DNA from: CAVOJY01 sp963696405
Lineage (GTDB): Bacteria > Chloroflexota > Limnocylindria > Limnocylindrales > CSP1-4
Length of the DNA: 64,000 nucleotides
Direction: 5' to 3'
Assembly: GCA_963696405.1 (NCBI GenBank)
Contig: CAVOJY010000006.1
Coordinates: 620,001 to 684,000 of the forward strand
In this document: one piece after another, positions 9,704-18,520 of the stretch
How positions within the stretch are numbered: the first letter of the stretch is position 1
How the letters are laid out: each line of letters begins with the position of its first letter
Translations under genes and position numbers: made by a program
Notes under the pieces: generated by a model
What the model saw: the letters and a program-made list of their open reading frames with translations, nothing else
Databases searched by the model: none
Told to the model about the DNA's origin: nothing

Positions 9704-10720
9704 ATGGATTACCATGCCCGAGTGAAGCCGAGCCCCGACGAGAACGCGACCCGACCCGGGGGGCACGGCCTCCGGAGGGGGCTCCGGGGCCGGCGGGTGG
9801 GCGTCCATGCGCCGCTCGGCCGGGGCATGGTGAAGGCCGCGCTTCGCGCGGCCGAGGTCGGTGCGAACACGATCCAGGTGTTCAGCGACAATCCGAGCGC
9901 CTGGAGGAGGCGCACGGATCCACCGGTGGAGCTTGGGGCGTTTCGTTCGACCCTCGCGGAGCACGACATCGCGCCCTTGGCGATCCACGGCCTCTACCTC
10001 CTGAACCTGGCCGGACCGGACGAAACGATCTGGGAGCGATCAATCGACACGCTGGCCCGGGAGCTGCGCGCCGCTGCTGCCTACGGGGCGTCGTTCGTGA
10101 ACATCCACCTCGGATCCCACCGGGGGTCGGGGGTCGAGGTGGGCATCGGGAGAATCGGCACCGCCGTCGGGCGGGTGCTCGAGGCCGTGCCGCCGGGGCC
10201 TTCCGGGGCGCCGTTGCTCGTCCTGGAGAACTCGGCCGGAGGGGGCGACGGCATCGGCGGGACGGTCGAGGAGCTGGCGGCCGTCCTCGATTCGATCGAG
10301 TCGAGAGGAGGTGATGGGTCGAGGATCGCCTTCTGCCTGGACACGGCGCACGCCTGGGGATACGGCTACGAGCTGTCACGGCCGGAAGCGACCGACGCCC
10401 TGCTGGAACGTCTCGACATCCTCCTCGGGCACGGCCGGATCGCGATGGTTCACCTGAACGACTCGCGGGCCGCCCTGGGCTCTCACGCCGACCGGCACGA
10501 ACACATCGGGGCCGGCCAGATCGGCGAGATCGGGATGGGCCACATTCTTCGCCACGAGCGCCTTCGAGGGGTTCCCTTCTACCTCGAGACACCGGGCATG
10601 GACGAGGGCTTCGACGCGGTGAACATGGACCGTGTCCGGCTTCTGCTGCAGGGCGGGCCGCTCCCGCCGATCCTGCCGGTCCCCGCCGAGGCGGCAGCCG
10701 TCCGCCGGTCCGGCCGGTGA
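9704..10720 (+). CDS. nfo: Endonuclease IV (AP endonuclease)
   Basis: This 338-residue xylose-isomerase-like TIM barrel protein of the endonuclease IV family cleaves DNA 5' of abasic sites. Metal-binding signatures are visible: NIHLGSH, VLENSAGGG, CLDTAHAWGYGY, and HLNDSRAALGSHADRHEHIGAG near the C-terminus, with the final glutamate in FYLETPG. The ATG at 9704 is used, although the same frame is open to 9659. It has an N-terminal extension of about 35 residues before GRRVGVHAPLG. A GT87-like gene overlaps its stop by 4 nt. Confidence 0.9.
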   Translation: MDYHARVKPSPDENATRPGGHGLRRGLRGRRVGVHAPLGRGMVKAALRAAEVGANTIQVFSDNPSAWRRRTDPPVELGAFRSTLAEHDIAPLAIHGLYLLNLAGPDETIWERSIDTLARELRAAAAYGASFVNIHLGSHRGSGVEVGIGRIGTAVGRVLEAVPPGPSGAPLLVLENSAGGGDGIGGTVEELAAVLDSIESRGGDGSRIAFCLDTAHAWGYGYELSRPEATDALLERLDILLGHGRIAMVHLNDSRAALGSHADRHEHIGAGQIGEIGMGHILRHERLRGVPFYLETPGMDEGFDAVNMDRVRLLLQGGPLPPILPVPAEAAAVRRSGR

Positions 10721-11676
10721 ACCGCGTCCCGGGCCCCGACGCCTATCGCCCCGATGTCCCCGAGGCCCGCTGGCTATCTGCAGCCCTCTGGGCCGTGTCG
10801 GTCGCCGGCTACCTCGTCGCCGCCTACGTCCTCCTGGTCCTCGCCCGCGACGCCCTGGTGCTGCACAACGGCGTGTACGTCGAGACCGGCGGGGCGGCGG
10901 GATGGGACAGCTACTCGACCTGGCTCGCGAGCCAGCATCTGCGGGCCGGCGATCCCGTCTATCCGGTCGGGCCGCAGCCCGGCATCGGGGCCATCTACTA
11001 CCCGCCGCTGTACGTCCAGCTCACGGCGCCGCTCGGGCTGCTCCCCTGGCCCGCCTTCTCGGCGCTCGCCAGGCTCGTGGAGTTCGTCGCGGTCCGCGGG
11101 CTGGCAGGGTCCTGGCGCGCGACGGGGATCCTCCTGCTGTTCCCGCCGGTCCTCATGGAGGTGAATATCGCCAACATCGTCCTGCTCACGGCTCTCGGGA
11201 CCAGCCTCGCACTCCGCGGCTGGACCTACCTGATCGTCCCGGCCGCGCTCCCGAAGTACGCTCCAGCCCTGGCGGCGCCGATCGTCTGGCGGCTGTGGCC
11301 GGAGGGGCGACGTGCCCTGCTGCTCGCGGCAGGGGCGATGGCGGCTGCGATTGCCTTGTCCTGTGCGGCAGATCCGGCCCTGTGGTCGGCCTGGGCAGAC
11401 GCCGTGCTCCGGCTCCGCCAGTACGGCGACCTGGGGGTCCAGACGGGGTTCGATTCCGGGTTCTTCATCCGCCTTGGCGCCGCCGTCGCGCTGGTGGGCC
11501 TCGCGCTGGTTCCCCGGTGGCCTTTCCCGCGGGCTACGGCCCTGGTTGCGACAATGGTCGGCCTGCCGGCCCTGCGGTTCAGCTCGCTCGCCATCCTGGC
11601 CGGCCTGCCGCTGCTGCTGCGTGCCGACCTGGAAGCATCCGACTCACCTCCGTGGTGGAGAGGCCGAGGGCGGTGA
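10717..11676 (+). CDS. GT87/DUF2029-like membrane glycosyltransferase
   Basis: This 319-residue integral membrane protein has roughly eight hydrophobic helices. Blocks such as GWDSYSTWLASQHLRAGDPVYP and YPPLYVQLTAPLGLLPWPAF, then a Pro/Lys loop (ALPKYAPALAAPIVWRLWP), resemble the GT87/DUF2029 proteins and the other such gene at 6463. It starts at GTG within the nfo stop (GTGA overlap). The catalytic Asp expected in the first external loop may be the Asp of WDSYS. Donor and acceptor are unknown, and the assignment is less firm than for the 6463 gene. Confidence 0.6.
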   Translation: MNRVPGPDAYRPDVPEARWLSAALWAVSVAGYLVAAYVLLVLARDALVLHNGVYVETGGAAGWDSYSTWLASQHLRAGDPVYPVGPQPGIGAIYYPPLYVQLTAPLGLLPWPAFSALARLVEFVAVRGLAGSWRATGILLLFPPVLMEVNIANIVLLTALGTSLALRGWTYLIVPAALPKYAPALAAPIVWRLWPEGRRALLLAAGAMAAAIALSCAADPALWSAWADAVLRLRQYGDLGVQTGFDSGFFIRLGAAVALVGLALVPRWPFPRATALVATMVGLPALRFSSLAILAGLPLLLRADLEASDSPPWWRGRGR

Positions 11677-11755
11677 CCGGAGGCGCCACCCGTCACCCCG
11701 CCGCGAGTACGAACGGGCTATTTGCCTCCTGACACTCCCCCGCGATCATGCGTGC

Positions 11756-12331
11756 ATGACCGCCCAGGAGGCGCGCGCCTTCAACGAGTGGCTGCGTGCG
11801 CAACTCAAGGCGAAGAAGATGTCGCAACGCCAGCTGGCGCAGCAGGCGGGGGTCGACCACTCGACGATCTCGCGGCTCGTCCGCGGCGACCGGACGCCGT
11901 CCCTCGGGACGGCGACGAAGCTCGCCCGCGGCCTGCGGGAGATCCGGGACGACACGGAGACGCCCGCGTACTTCGGCCAGCTGTCGAACGGGACGGCAAG
12001 TCCGCCCGCGCGCGTCGAGTACGCGCTGCGGGGCGACGACCTCCTCGCCGAAGCCCACGTCCGACAGGTTATGGAGTACTACCTCGCCATCCGCATGCGG
12101 CAGGCGGCGCGCGCAGGCATGATCCCACGGACCGCGTTGCCGGGCCGACCGCCCATGGCGGCCCGCGGCATGGTCCCCGCCGCCCGGGCCCCCATGCCCT
12201 CCCGCTACCCGGCGTCAATGCGGGCGCCGGTGGCGCGTGCAGGACGACCCATCCCGTTCCCGACCCCGGCGACCGGCCTGTCGAACAGCAACCGGGGCAA
12301 CAACGGCAGGGCCAACAGCGAAACGTCCTGA
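11756..12331 (+). CDS. XRE-family helix-turn-helix regulator
   Basis: This 191-residue protein has an N-terminal Cro/C1-type HTH domain (about 5-65; KKMSQRQLAQQAGVDHSTISRLVRGDRTPSLGTATKLARGL). It is followed by a short helical region (LRGDDLLAEAHVRQVMEYYLAIRMR) and a roughly 75-residue disordered tail rich in Pro, Ala, Arg and Met. The ATG is chosen at the junction where HTH-compatible sequence begins; upstream open frame is GT87 shadow. No effector domain is recognisable. The terminator at 12386 ends the unit. Confidence 0.75.
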   Translation: MTAQEARAFNEWLRAQLKAKKMSQRQLAQQAGVDHSTISRLVRGDRTPSLGTATKLARGLREIRDDTETPAYFGQLSNGTASPPARVEYALRGDDLLAEAHVRQVMEYYLAIRMRQAARAGMIPRTALPGRPPMAARGMVPAARAPMPSRYPASMRAPVARAGRPIPFPTPATGLSNSNRGNNGRANSETS

Positions 12332-12385
12332 TCCCATCCCTCGTGCGGGCGCCGGACTCCTCCTCCTCCGCGCACCGCGAACAAC

Positions 12386-12414
12386 CGGATGCCGGCCCCG
12401 CAGGCCGGCATCCG
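12386..12414. terminator. Bidirectional hairpin terminator
   Basis: A 12-bp perfect stem, CGGATGCCGGCC / GGCCGGCATCCG, has a 5-nt loop (CCGCA). It lies in the 87-bp gap between two convergent genes, and its symmetry suits termination from both sides. Confidence 0.75.
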
Positions 12415-12418
12415 CGTG

Positions 12419-13516
12419 TCAGGCGGCCGGCTGGAGAGGCGCCCCGCGCGCCTTCGTCAGCGGCGACAGCAGGTAGACAAGCGTGCCGATCGCCACGACC
12501 GACAGCACGCTGATCGCTCGATCCACGAGCGCGATCGCCGTCGCTTCGGTGAAGGGCACGCCGTAGACGAGGGTGAGGATCCCCACCACGCCTGCCTCGA
12601 CGACGCCGAGCCCCGCGGGGGTGAGCGGAATCGCGGTCAGCAGCGACGCCGCCAGGGCCACGAAGAAGGCGCCGCTGATCCCGAGATGCACGTCCGTGAA
12701 CCCGAGCGCCTCGATGACGAGGAAGAGGCGGGCTGCCTCGGTGCTCCAGATGAGGACGGTCAGCACCCCGATCAGGGGAACGCGGCGTCGGTCGATGGAG
12801 AAGACGCCCGCCTCGAACCGTTCGTATAGCTCGAGGATGCGGTGCGGCGTCGGCAGCCGCGAGATAAGCCGCCGGCCGAAGTTGCGGAGGGTGAAGAGGC
12901 CGAGTGCCAGGAGGACGACCACCGCAACGCCGAACGCGAAGATGAACTGAACGTAGGGCGGAAGGCCTGATCGGAAGCTCCAGTAGCCGGCGGCCAGCCC
13001 AAGGGTGGCGATCGCGAACAAGTCGAACACGCGCTCGATGAAGACGGTTCCCAGCGTCAGGCTCAGCGACCATCCGAAGTTGGCCCTGGCGAGGTACGCC
13101 CGGTACACGTCGCCGAGCTTCGCCGGCACAAGGCAGTTGACCTGCCAGCTGATGAAGAGGATCTCGGTGGCGTCCCGCAGCCTCATGGGTGCACCGGCGC
13201 CCGCAAGCAGGATCGACCACCGGTAGCCGCGCAGCGGGAACCCGACGTAGTACACGAGGAAGGCCGCCAGGAGCAGCCAGGGGTTCGCGGAGAGGATCGC
13301 GTTGGCCAGCTGCTGGAAGTCGAACGCCTGGACGTTGATGATGACCAGGACGATGATGAGCACGGGAACGACGATCGAGATGATCGTGCGCGGCTGCCGG
13401 AGGCGCCGCGCGAGCGAGACCTGGTCGGTGACGACCTCCTGGCGGCCCGGTTCGAGGGCGTCGAGGACCGCGAGCGCTTCCTGGTCGGCGCCGCCGGTCT
13501 CCGGCCCGTTCGTCAC
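12419..13516 (-). CDS. Flippase-like (LPG synthase TM / UPF0104) membrane protein
   Basis: This 365-residue polytopic membrane protein is of the lysylphosphatidylglycerol synthase transmembrane family (DUF2127/UPF0104-like). Typical blocks are LLAAFLVYYVGFPLRGYRW, FISWQVNCLVPAKLGDVYRAY, GTVFIERVFDLFAIATLG, and IPLTPAGLGVVEAGVVGIL near the C-terminus. About eight helices are seen. The cytosolic aminoacyl-transferase domain of MprF is absent, so it is not an LPG synthase; standalone members are thought to move lipids or support glycan export. It overlaps the PHP gene by 4 nt and ends the long minus-strand run. Confidence 0.8.
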   Translation of the reverse strand: MTNGPETGGADQEALAVLDALEPGRQEVVTDQVSLARRLRQPRTIISIVVPVLIIVLVIINVQAFDFQQLANAILSANPWLLLAAFLVYYVGFPLRGYRWSILLAGAGAPMRLRDATEILFISWQVNCLVPAKLGDVYRAYLARANFGWSLSLTLGTVFIERVFDLFAIATLGLAAGYWSFRSGLPPYVQFIFAFGVAVVVLLALGLFTLRNFGRRLISRLPTPHRILELYERFEAGVFSIDRRRVPLIGVLTVLIWSTEAARLFLVIEALGFTDVHLGISGAFFVALAASLLTAIPLTPAGLGVVEAGVVGILTLVYGVPFTEATAIALVDRAISVLSVVAIGTLVYLLSPLTKARGAPLQPAA

Positions 13517-14313
13517 GGAGTTCCCCCGGTCGGCACGCGTCGGTTCCCGCGGAGCCGCTGGACGACCTTGGCCACGGGCATGAAACCCCGCACGAGTATG
13601 GAGCCGCGACCCCGCACGAGCACCGCCGGCGTGATCCCCGCCAGGGCGCTCCGGAGCTCAGCCGCTGTCCCGACCGGTCCGTCGAGCACCGAGTAGGCGA
13701 TCCCGACTTCCATCACCGTGTGGGCGTCGGAGACGGCGATCCCGGGGAGGCCGTGCTCGCGCGCAAACGCGGCGGCGCGGTCGTTCGCGCCCGCATACGG
13801 CACGCGCGCGTTGTGCGCCTCCACGAAGTCCACGAGCGGGGCGAGCCGCTCGAGCGCCCCGGCATCGTTTCCGGCGGCCATGCCAGAGAGGCGGAACCGG
13901 TCGAACGGGTGAGGGATGCCGGCCAACCCGCCCTGCGCACGGATGGCGTCCACGGTTTCCTCCGCCGGGAGACCGGGAGGGATCGCTCGCTCGAGGAAGA
14001 GCGCCACGAGGTCGCCGTCGGCTGTCTTCACCTCCTCGCCAACGATCACCGTCAGGCCGGCGGGCGCAGCGTCCCGGGCCCGGAGCGCACCCTCAATTCG
14101 GTCGTGGTCGGTGATGGCCAGGTGCGTGAGCCCTCGGTTCGCCGCGGCGCGCACCACCGCGACCGGGTCGCTCAGCGAGTCGAACGATGCGGACGTGTGG
14201 CAATGGAGGTCGACGAAGCAGCGTGCGGGCACCCCGGCCGCGGCCACGCCGGCGGCAGGGGTGCCTTCGGCTCCAGCCCTGCCGGGTTGGCCGTTCCCGA
14301 TGTCCGCCGCCAC
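13513..14313 (-). CDS. PHP-domain metal-dependent phosphoesterase
   Basis: This 266-residue PHP-family protein shows the metal motifs FVDLHCHTSASFDSLSDP, LAITDHDRIEGA, GEEVKTADGDLVALFL, GIPHPFDRF, and VEAHNARVP followed by VSDAHTVMEVG. It lacks polymerase domains, so it resembles the YciV/TrpH-like phosphoesterases that act on nucleotides or RNA ends; the substrate is unknown. It starts 6 nt after the mreB stop and overlaps the flippase-like gene by 4 nt. Confidence 0.85.
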   Translation of the reverse strand: MAADIGNGQPGRAGAEGTPAAGVAAAGVPARCFVDLHCHTSASFDSLSDPVAVVRAAANRGLTHLAITDHDRIEGALRARDAAPAGLTVIVGEEVKTADGDLVALFLERAIPPGLPAEETVDAIRAQGGLAGIPHPFDRFRLSGMAAGNDAGALERLAPLVDFVEAHNARVPYAGANDRAAAFAREHGLPGIAVSDAHTVMEVGIAYSVLDGPVGTAAELRSALAGITPAVLVRGRGSILVRGFMPVAKVVQRLRGNRRVPTGGTP

Positions 14314-14319
14314 GCTGCC

Positions 14320-15309
14320 CTACACCTGCTGGACCAGGGACTTCTTGAAGAAATCGAAGTGCTCGAGCGCCAGCCCCGTGCCGAGCGCCACGCAGTTGAT
14401 CGCGTTCTCCGCCACGTGGCAGGGCACCCCGGTGACCTGGGTGAGCAGACGGTCGACGTTCCGCAGGAGCGAGCCGCCGCCCGACATCACCATCCCCTTG
14501 TCGATGATGTCGCTCGAGAGCTCCGGCGGCGTCTCTTCGAGAACCTGCCGCACCGCGGCCACGACCTGCTGGAGTGGCAACTCGATGGCCTCCATCACCT
14601 CGCTGCTCGTGAGCGGGATCGTGCGTGGAAGGCCGGCGATGAGGTCGCGGCCCCTGACCTCGACCATGAGTTCGCGCTCGAGCGGCAGCGCCGTCCCGAT
14701 CTGGATCTTCACCTCTTCGGCCGTTCGTTCCCCGACCATGAGGTTGTACTTCTTGCGGATGTAGCTGGTGATCGCCTCGTCGAAACGGTTGCCAGCGACG
14801 CGGAGGCTCGTGCTGACGACGATCCCGCCCAGCGAGATGACCGCGATCTCGGTGGTGCCGCCGCCGATGTCGATGATGAGGTTCCCGGATGGTCCACTGA
14901 TCGGCACGTTTGCGCCGATCGCGGCGGCGAGCGGTTCCTCGATGAGGTACGCCTCGCGCGCGCCGGCCTTCAGCGCCGCGTCCCGGACGGCCCGCTTCTC
15001 CACGCTCGTGCAGCCGGAAGGGACGCTGATCATGACGTCCGGCTTGAACCACGTGCGGCCGGCCTTCCGGATGAAGTACCGCAGCATGGCCTCCGTGATG
15101 ACGTAATCGGCGATTACGCCGTCCTTCATCGGACGGATGGCCTGGATGTTGCCGGGTGTGCGCCCGATCATCTCGCGCGCCTCTTCGCCGACCGCGACGA
15201 TGCGGTTGTCCTCACTGACGGCGACGACCGAGGGTTCCTGGATGACGATACCCTTGCCCTGGACGTAGACGAGGACGTTGGCCGTGCCGAGGTCGATGCC
15301 GATCTTCAT
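14320..15309 (-). CDS. mreB: Rod shape-determining protein MreB
   Basis: This 329-residue bacterial actin forms membrane-associated filaments directing lateral cell-wall synthesis. The phosphate-1 loop is IGIDLGTANVLVYVQGKG at the N-terminus, phosphate-2 IIDIGGGTTEIAVISLGGIV, and the adenosine motif MSGGGSLLRNVDRLL. It overlaps murA by 4 nt and is therefore coupled to peptidoglycan precursor synthesis, while mreD, mrdA and rodA lie 17 kb upstream on the same strand. No mreC was found in the window. Confidence 0.95.
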   Translation of the reverse strand: MKIGIDLGTANVLVYVQGKGIVIQEPSVVAVSEDNRIVAVGEEAREMIGRTPGNIQAIRPMKDGVIADYVITEAMLRYFIRKAGRTWFKPDVMISVPSGCTSVEKRAVRDAALKAGAREAYLIEEPLAAAIGANVPISGPSGNLIIDIGGGTTEIAVISLGGIVVSTSLRVAGNRFDEAITSYIRKKYNLMVGERTAEEVKIQIGTALPLERELMVEVRGRDLIAGLPRTIPLTSSEVMEAIELPLQQVVAAVRQVLEETPPELSSDIIDKGMVMSGGGSLLRNVDRLLTQVTGVPCHVAENAINCVALGTGLALEHFDFFKKSLVQQV

Positions 15310-16649
15310 GCCGGGAAGGGGGTGTCCTCCTCCGTCAGGCGATCCATGCGGGCGCCAAGGCTGACGAAACGCTCCTCGATGTTCTCATAGCCGCGGTGAA
15401 CGTGGTGCGCGCCGTGGATCGTGCTTGTTCCCTCGGCCACGAGCGCCGCAAGGATCAGCGATGCGCCGGCTCGCAGGTCGCCGATCTCCACCTCGGCGCC
15501 GCGGAGGGGGCTCGGGCCGGTCACTTCCGCGTGGTGCGAGTCGGTCACCTCGACCCGACCGCCCATGCGCACGAGCTCCGAGAGCCACTCCAGGCGATCC
15601 TCGAAGATGGTTTCGTGGACTCGGCTCCTGCCCTCGGCCTGCAGGAGAAGCACGCAGGTGGGCGGCTGGAGATCCGTGGCGAAACCCGGGTAGGGCGCCG
15701 TCTCCACGTCGCAGGGCCGGTACCGTCCCGACGTGGGCGTGCCCCGGACTTCGATGCGGTCCCGCCCGCAGGTCACATCAACGCCCACCTGCATCACGAG
15801 GTCGATGAACGCTCCGAGTTCCTCGCATGGCGCGCCTTCGAGGGTCACCTCGCCCCCGGTCACCGCGGCGGCAACGATGAACGTGCCGGCCTCGATGCGG
15901 TCCGCGATGACGCGGTGCTCGGCACCCCGCAGGCGGCGTCGGCCCTCGATCTCGATCGTGTCGGGCGCGGTGCGCTCGACGGCAGCCCCCATCTTCTGGA
16001 GGAAGCTGATGAGGTCGTCCACCTCGGGTTCCGCGGCCGCCGGGTGAATCACGGTGTGGCCGGCGGCCAGCGTCGCGGCGAGCATCGCGTTCTCGGTGCC
16101 CATGACGGTGATGTTCGGGAAGTGGACCTGGCCCCCGCGAAGGCGCCCGGGCGCCTTCGCGAAGTAGTAACCGTTCCGGTAGTCGATCTGCGCCCCCAGT
16201 GTCCGCATTGCGTCCACGTGGAGGTCCACGGGCCGTCTGCCGATCCGGTCACCGCCCGGGTTCGAGATTATGACCTGGCCAAAGCGGGCCAGGAGCGGTC
16301 CCAGGAGGATGAAGCTCGCACGCATCTTCGCAGCCGCCTCGAGCGGCACGAACAGCCAGTCCACGTCGCCGGACGCGACCTCGTAGACGTGAGGCTCGGG
16401 ATGATCCACCACGACCCCGAGGTCCTGGAGTGTCTCCACCATGACGCGCACGTCCTCGATCTCCGGGACGTTCGTGAACCGGCACCGCTCGCCGGTGAGG
16501 GTGGCCGCCGCCAGCAGCTTGAGGGCCGCGTTCTTCGAACCGCTGACCCTGACCGTCCCTCGGAGTGGCACGCCTCCTTCGACGCGGAGGACCTCGCGCC
16601 GGACCGCCGGCGGCGTGAACTCCCAGTGGAACGGCCGGGCGTCAGCCAC
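15306..16649 (-). CDS. murA: UDP-GlcNAc 1-carboxyvinyltransferase MurA (Asp-type)
   Basis: This 447-residue EPSP-synthase-fold enzyme transfers enolpyruvate from PEP to UDP-GlcNAc, the first committed step of peptidoglycan synthesis. Landmarks are LRGTVRVSGSKNAALKLLAA (substrate Lys/Asn), KMRASFILLGPLLARFG, ITVMGTENAMLAA, and DLRAGASLILAALVAEG. The active-site loop reads NPGGDRIGRRPVDLH, so the usual catalytic Cys is Asp134. This substitution is known from naturally fosfomycin-resistant MurA enzymes such as that of Mycobacterium tuberculosis. About 20 extra N-terminal residues precede the domain. Its start overlaps the atpC stop by 8 nt. Confidence 0.95.
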   Translation of the reverse strand: MADARPFHWEFTPPAVRREVLRVEGGVPLRGTVRVSGSKNAALKLLAAATLTGERCRFTNVPEIEDVRVMVETLQDLGVVVDHPEPHVYEVASGDVDWLFVPLEAAAKMRASFILLGPLLARFGQVIISNPGGDRIGRRPVDLHVDAMRTLGAQIDYRNGYYFAKAPGRLRGGQVHFPNITVMGTENAMLAATLAAGHTVIHPAAAEPEVDDLISFLQKMGAAVERTAPDTIEIEGRRRLRGAEHRVIADRIEAGTFIVAAAVTGGEVTLEGAPCEELGAFIDLVMQVGVDVTCGRDRIEVRGTPTSGRYRPCDVETAPYPGFATDLQPPTCVLLLQAEGRSRVHETIFEDRLEWLSELVRMGGRVEVTDSHHAEVTGPSPLRGAEVEIGDLRAGASLILAALVAEGTSTIHGAHHVHRGYENIEERFVSLGARMDRLTEEDTPFPA

Positions 16650-17088
16650 CGTCCCGTCCGAACGTGCTTCTCCGCGGGCGCCGGCGGTGCTCGGCTACCC
16701 GGATGCGCAGGAGGGCCTTCCGCAGGTCCGCCCGCGCCCGGGCAAGGTCCGCCGGCTCGACGAACCCGGCCTCCAGCGCGCGCTCCGCCTCGCGCCGCGC
16801 AGCCTCGGCGACCTCGAGGTCGATCTCGGAGGCGAGATCGGCCGTCTCGGCCATGACGACCACGCGGTCCGGCAGCACCTGCACGAACCCCCCGGCGATG
16901 GCGAAGTACTCCTCCTCTTCGCCGCTCTTCCGGATCCGCAGCTCGCCGTAACCGAGGGACGAGAGGAGTGGTGCATGGTGCGGCAGGATGCCGATCTCGC
17001 CGTCGCTCGTGGGACACGCCACGAACTCGACGTCGTCGCGATAGACGAGGCGTTCCGGCGTGACGATCTCAAGCAACAGCGACATCAC
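16642..17088 (-). CDS. atpC: ATP synthase epsilon subunit
   Basis: This 148-residue epsilon subunit forms part of the central stalk and can inhibit ATP hydrolysis. The N-terminal beta-sandwich shows LEIVTPERLVYRDDVEFVAC, GEIGILPHHAPLLSSLGYGE and FAIAGGFVQVLPDRVVVMAE, and the C-terminal helical hairpin is Arg/Ala-rich. The GTG start overlaps the atpD stop by 4 nt; the next codon is ATG and is an alternative. Confidence 0.93.
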   Translation of the reverse strand: MMSLLLEIVTPERLVYRDDVEFVACPTSDGEIGILPHHAPLLSSLGYGELRIRKSGEEEEYFAIAGGFVQVLPDRVVVMAETADLASEIDLEVAEAARREAERALEAGFVEPADLARARADLRKALLRIRVAEHRRRPRRSTFGRDGG

Positions 17089-18494
17089 GACACCATCTTC
17101 TCCCCTGCCGCGCGGACATCGTCCATGGTGCCCTGGAGGAAGAACGCCTGCTCGGGCAGGTCGTCCGCCTTCCCCTCCAGGATCTGGCGGACGGAGGACA
17201 CCGTGTCGCGGATCGGTACGTACTTGCCCTTGCGACCGGTGAACACCTCCGCGACGGTGAACGGCTGGCTCATGAAGCGCTGGAGGCGGCGCGCCCGCGC
17301 CACGGTTGCCTTGTCCTCTTCGGAGAGCTCGTCCATGCCGAGGATGGCGATGATGTCCTGGAGGTCCCGGTAGCGCTGGAGCACCCGCTGCGTCTCGCGA
17401 GCGACTTCGTAGTGCTCGGGGCCCACCACGAGCGGGTCGAGAACGCGCGAGGTCGAGGTGAGCGGGTCCACGGCCGGGTAGATGCCGAGCTCGGTCAGGT
17501 ATCGCTCGAGCCGGATGGTGGAGTCCAGGTGGCCGAACGTCGTCGCCGGCGCGGGGTCGGTGTAGTCGTCCGCCGGGACGTAGATCGCCTGCAGCGAGGT
17601 GATGGAGCCCTTCTTCGTCGACGTGATGCGCTCCTGGAGAGCCGCCATCTCGGTTGCGAGGTTGGGCTGGTAGCCCACGGCCGAGGGCATCCTGCCAAGA
17701 AGCGCCGACACCTCGGAGCCCGCCTGCGTGAACCGGAAGATGTTGTCGATGAAGAGGAGGACGTCGCGTCCCTCGACGTCGCGGAAGTACTCGGCCATTG
17801 TCAGGCCGGTCAGGCCCACCCGCAGGCGTGCCCCGGGCGGCTCGTTCATCTGGCCGAAGACCATGCAGGTCTTGTCGATGACCCCGGACTCGGTCATGTC
17901 GTGGATGAGGTCATTGCCTTCGCGCGACCGCTCGCCGATACCCGCGAAGACCGAGTAGCCGCCGGCCTCTTTCGCCACGTTGTTGATGAGCTCGGTGATG
18001 ATCACGGTCTTGCCGACGCCTGCCCCGCCGAAGACCCCGACCTTGCCGCCCTTCGCGAACGGGGCGATGAGATCGATGACCTTGATACCCGTCTCGAACA
18101 CCTCGGTGGCAGTCGTCTGGTCGTCGAAGGTGGGGGTGGACCGATGAATCGGGAACCGCAGCTCCGTCTCGGCCGGCCCCTTGCCGTCGATGGGCTCACC
18201 AAGGACGTTGAAGACCCGCCCCAGCGTCTCGGGGCCCACCGGCACCGTGATCGGTCCTCCAGTGTCCACGGCGTTCGTTCCGCGGCCGAGGCCGTCCGTC
18301 GAGGTCATCGCCACCGTCCGGACCCAGTTGTTCCCGAGATGCTGCTGGACCTCGGCGATGATCGGGCTCCCCTCGCGCTGGATCTCGACGGCGTTGTAGA
18401 TCGCCGGCAACTGCCCGGCGGGGAACTCGATGTCGACAACCGGGCCGGTGATCGCGATCACGTGGCCGGTCGCGGAGGGAGCAGCGATCGCCAT
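17085..18494 (-). CDS. atpD: ATP synthase beta subunit
   Basis: This 469-residue catalytic subunit carries the P-loop GGAGVGKTVIITELINNVA (about residues 155-173), GERSREGNDLIHDM, the Walker B segment DVLLFIDNIFRFTQAGSEVSALLGRMPSAVGYQP, and the DELSEEDK motif contacting gamma. It synthesises ATP from ADP and phosphate in the F1 head. It follows atpG by 26 nt on the minus strand with GGAGGATTTCC upstream of ATG. Confidence 0.97.
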   Translation of the reverse strand: MAIAAPSATGHVIAITGPVVDIEFPAGQLPAIYNAVEIQREGSPIIAEVQQHLGNNWVRTVAMTSTDGLGRGTNAVDTGGPITVPVGPETLGRVFNVLGEPIDGKGPAETELRFPIHRSTPTFDDQTTATEVFETGIKVIDLIAPFAKGGKVGVFGGAGVGKTVIITELINNVAKEAGGYSVFAGIGERSREGNDLIHDMTESGVIDKTCMVFGQMNEPPGARLRVGLTGLTMAEYFRDVEGRDVLLFIDNIFRFTQAGSEVSALLGRMPSAVGYQPNLATEMAALQERITSTKKGSITSLQAIYVPADDYTDPAPATTFGHLDSTIRLERYLTELGIYPAVDPLTSTSRVLDPLVVGPEHYEVARETQRVLQRYRDLQDIIAILGMDELSEEDKATVARARRLQRFMSQPFTVAEVFTGRKGKYVPIRDTVSSVRQILEGKADDLPEQAFFLQGTMDDVRAAGEKMVS

Positions 18495-18520
18495 GGTCGT
18501 GGAAATCCTCCGTCTCGCGT

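Noticed and set aside
13720..15390. A 556-codon plus-strand frame opposite the PHP and mreB genes
   Set aside because: It is antisense to clear homologues and has shadow-like composition.
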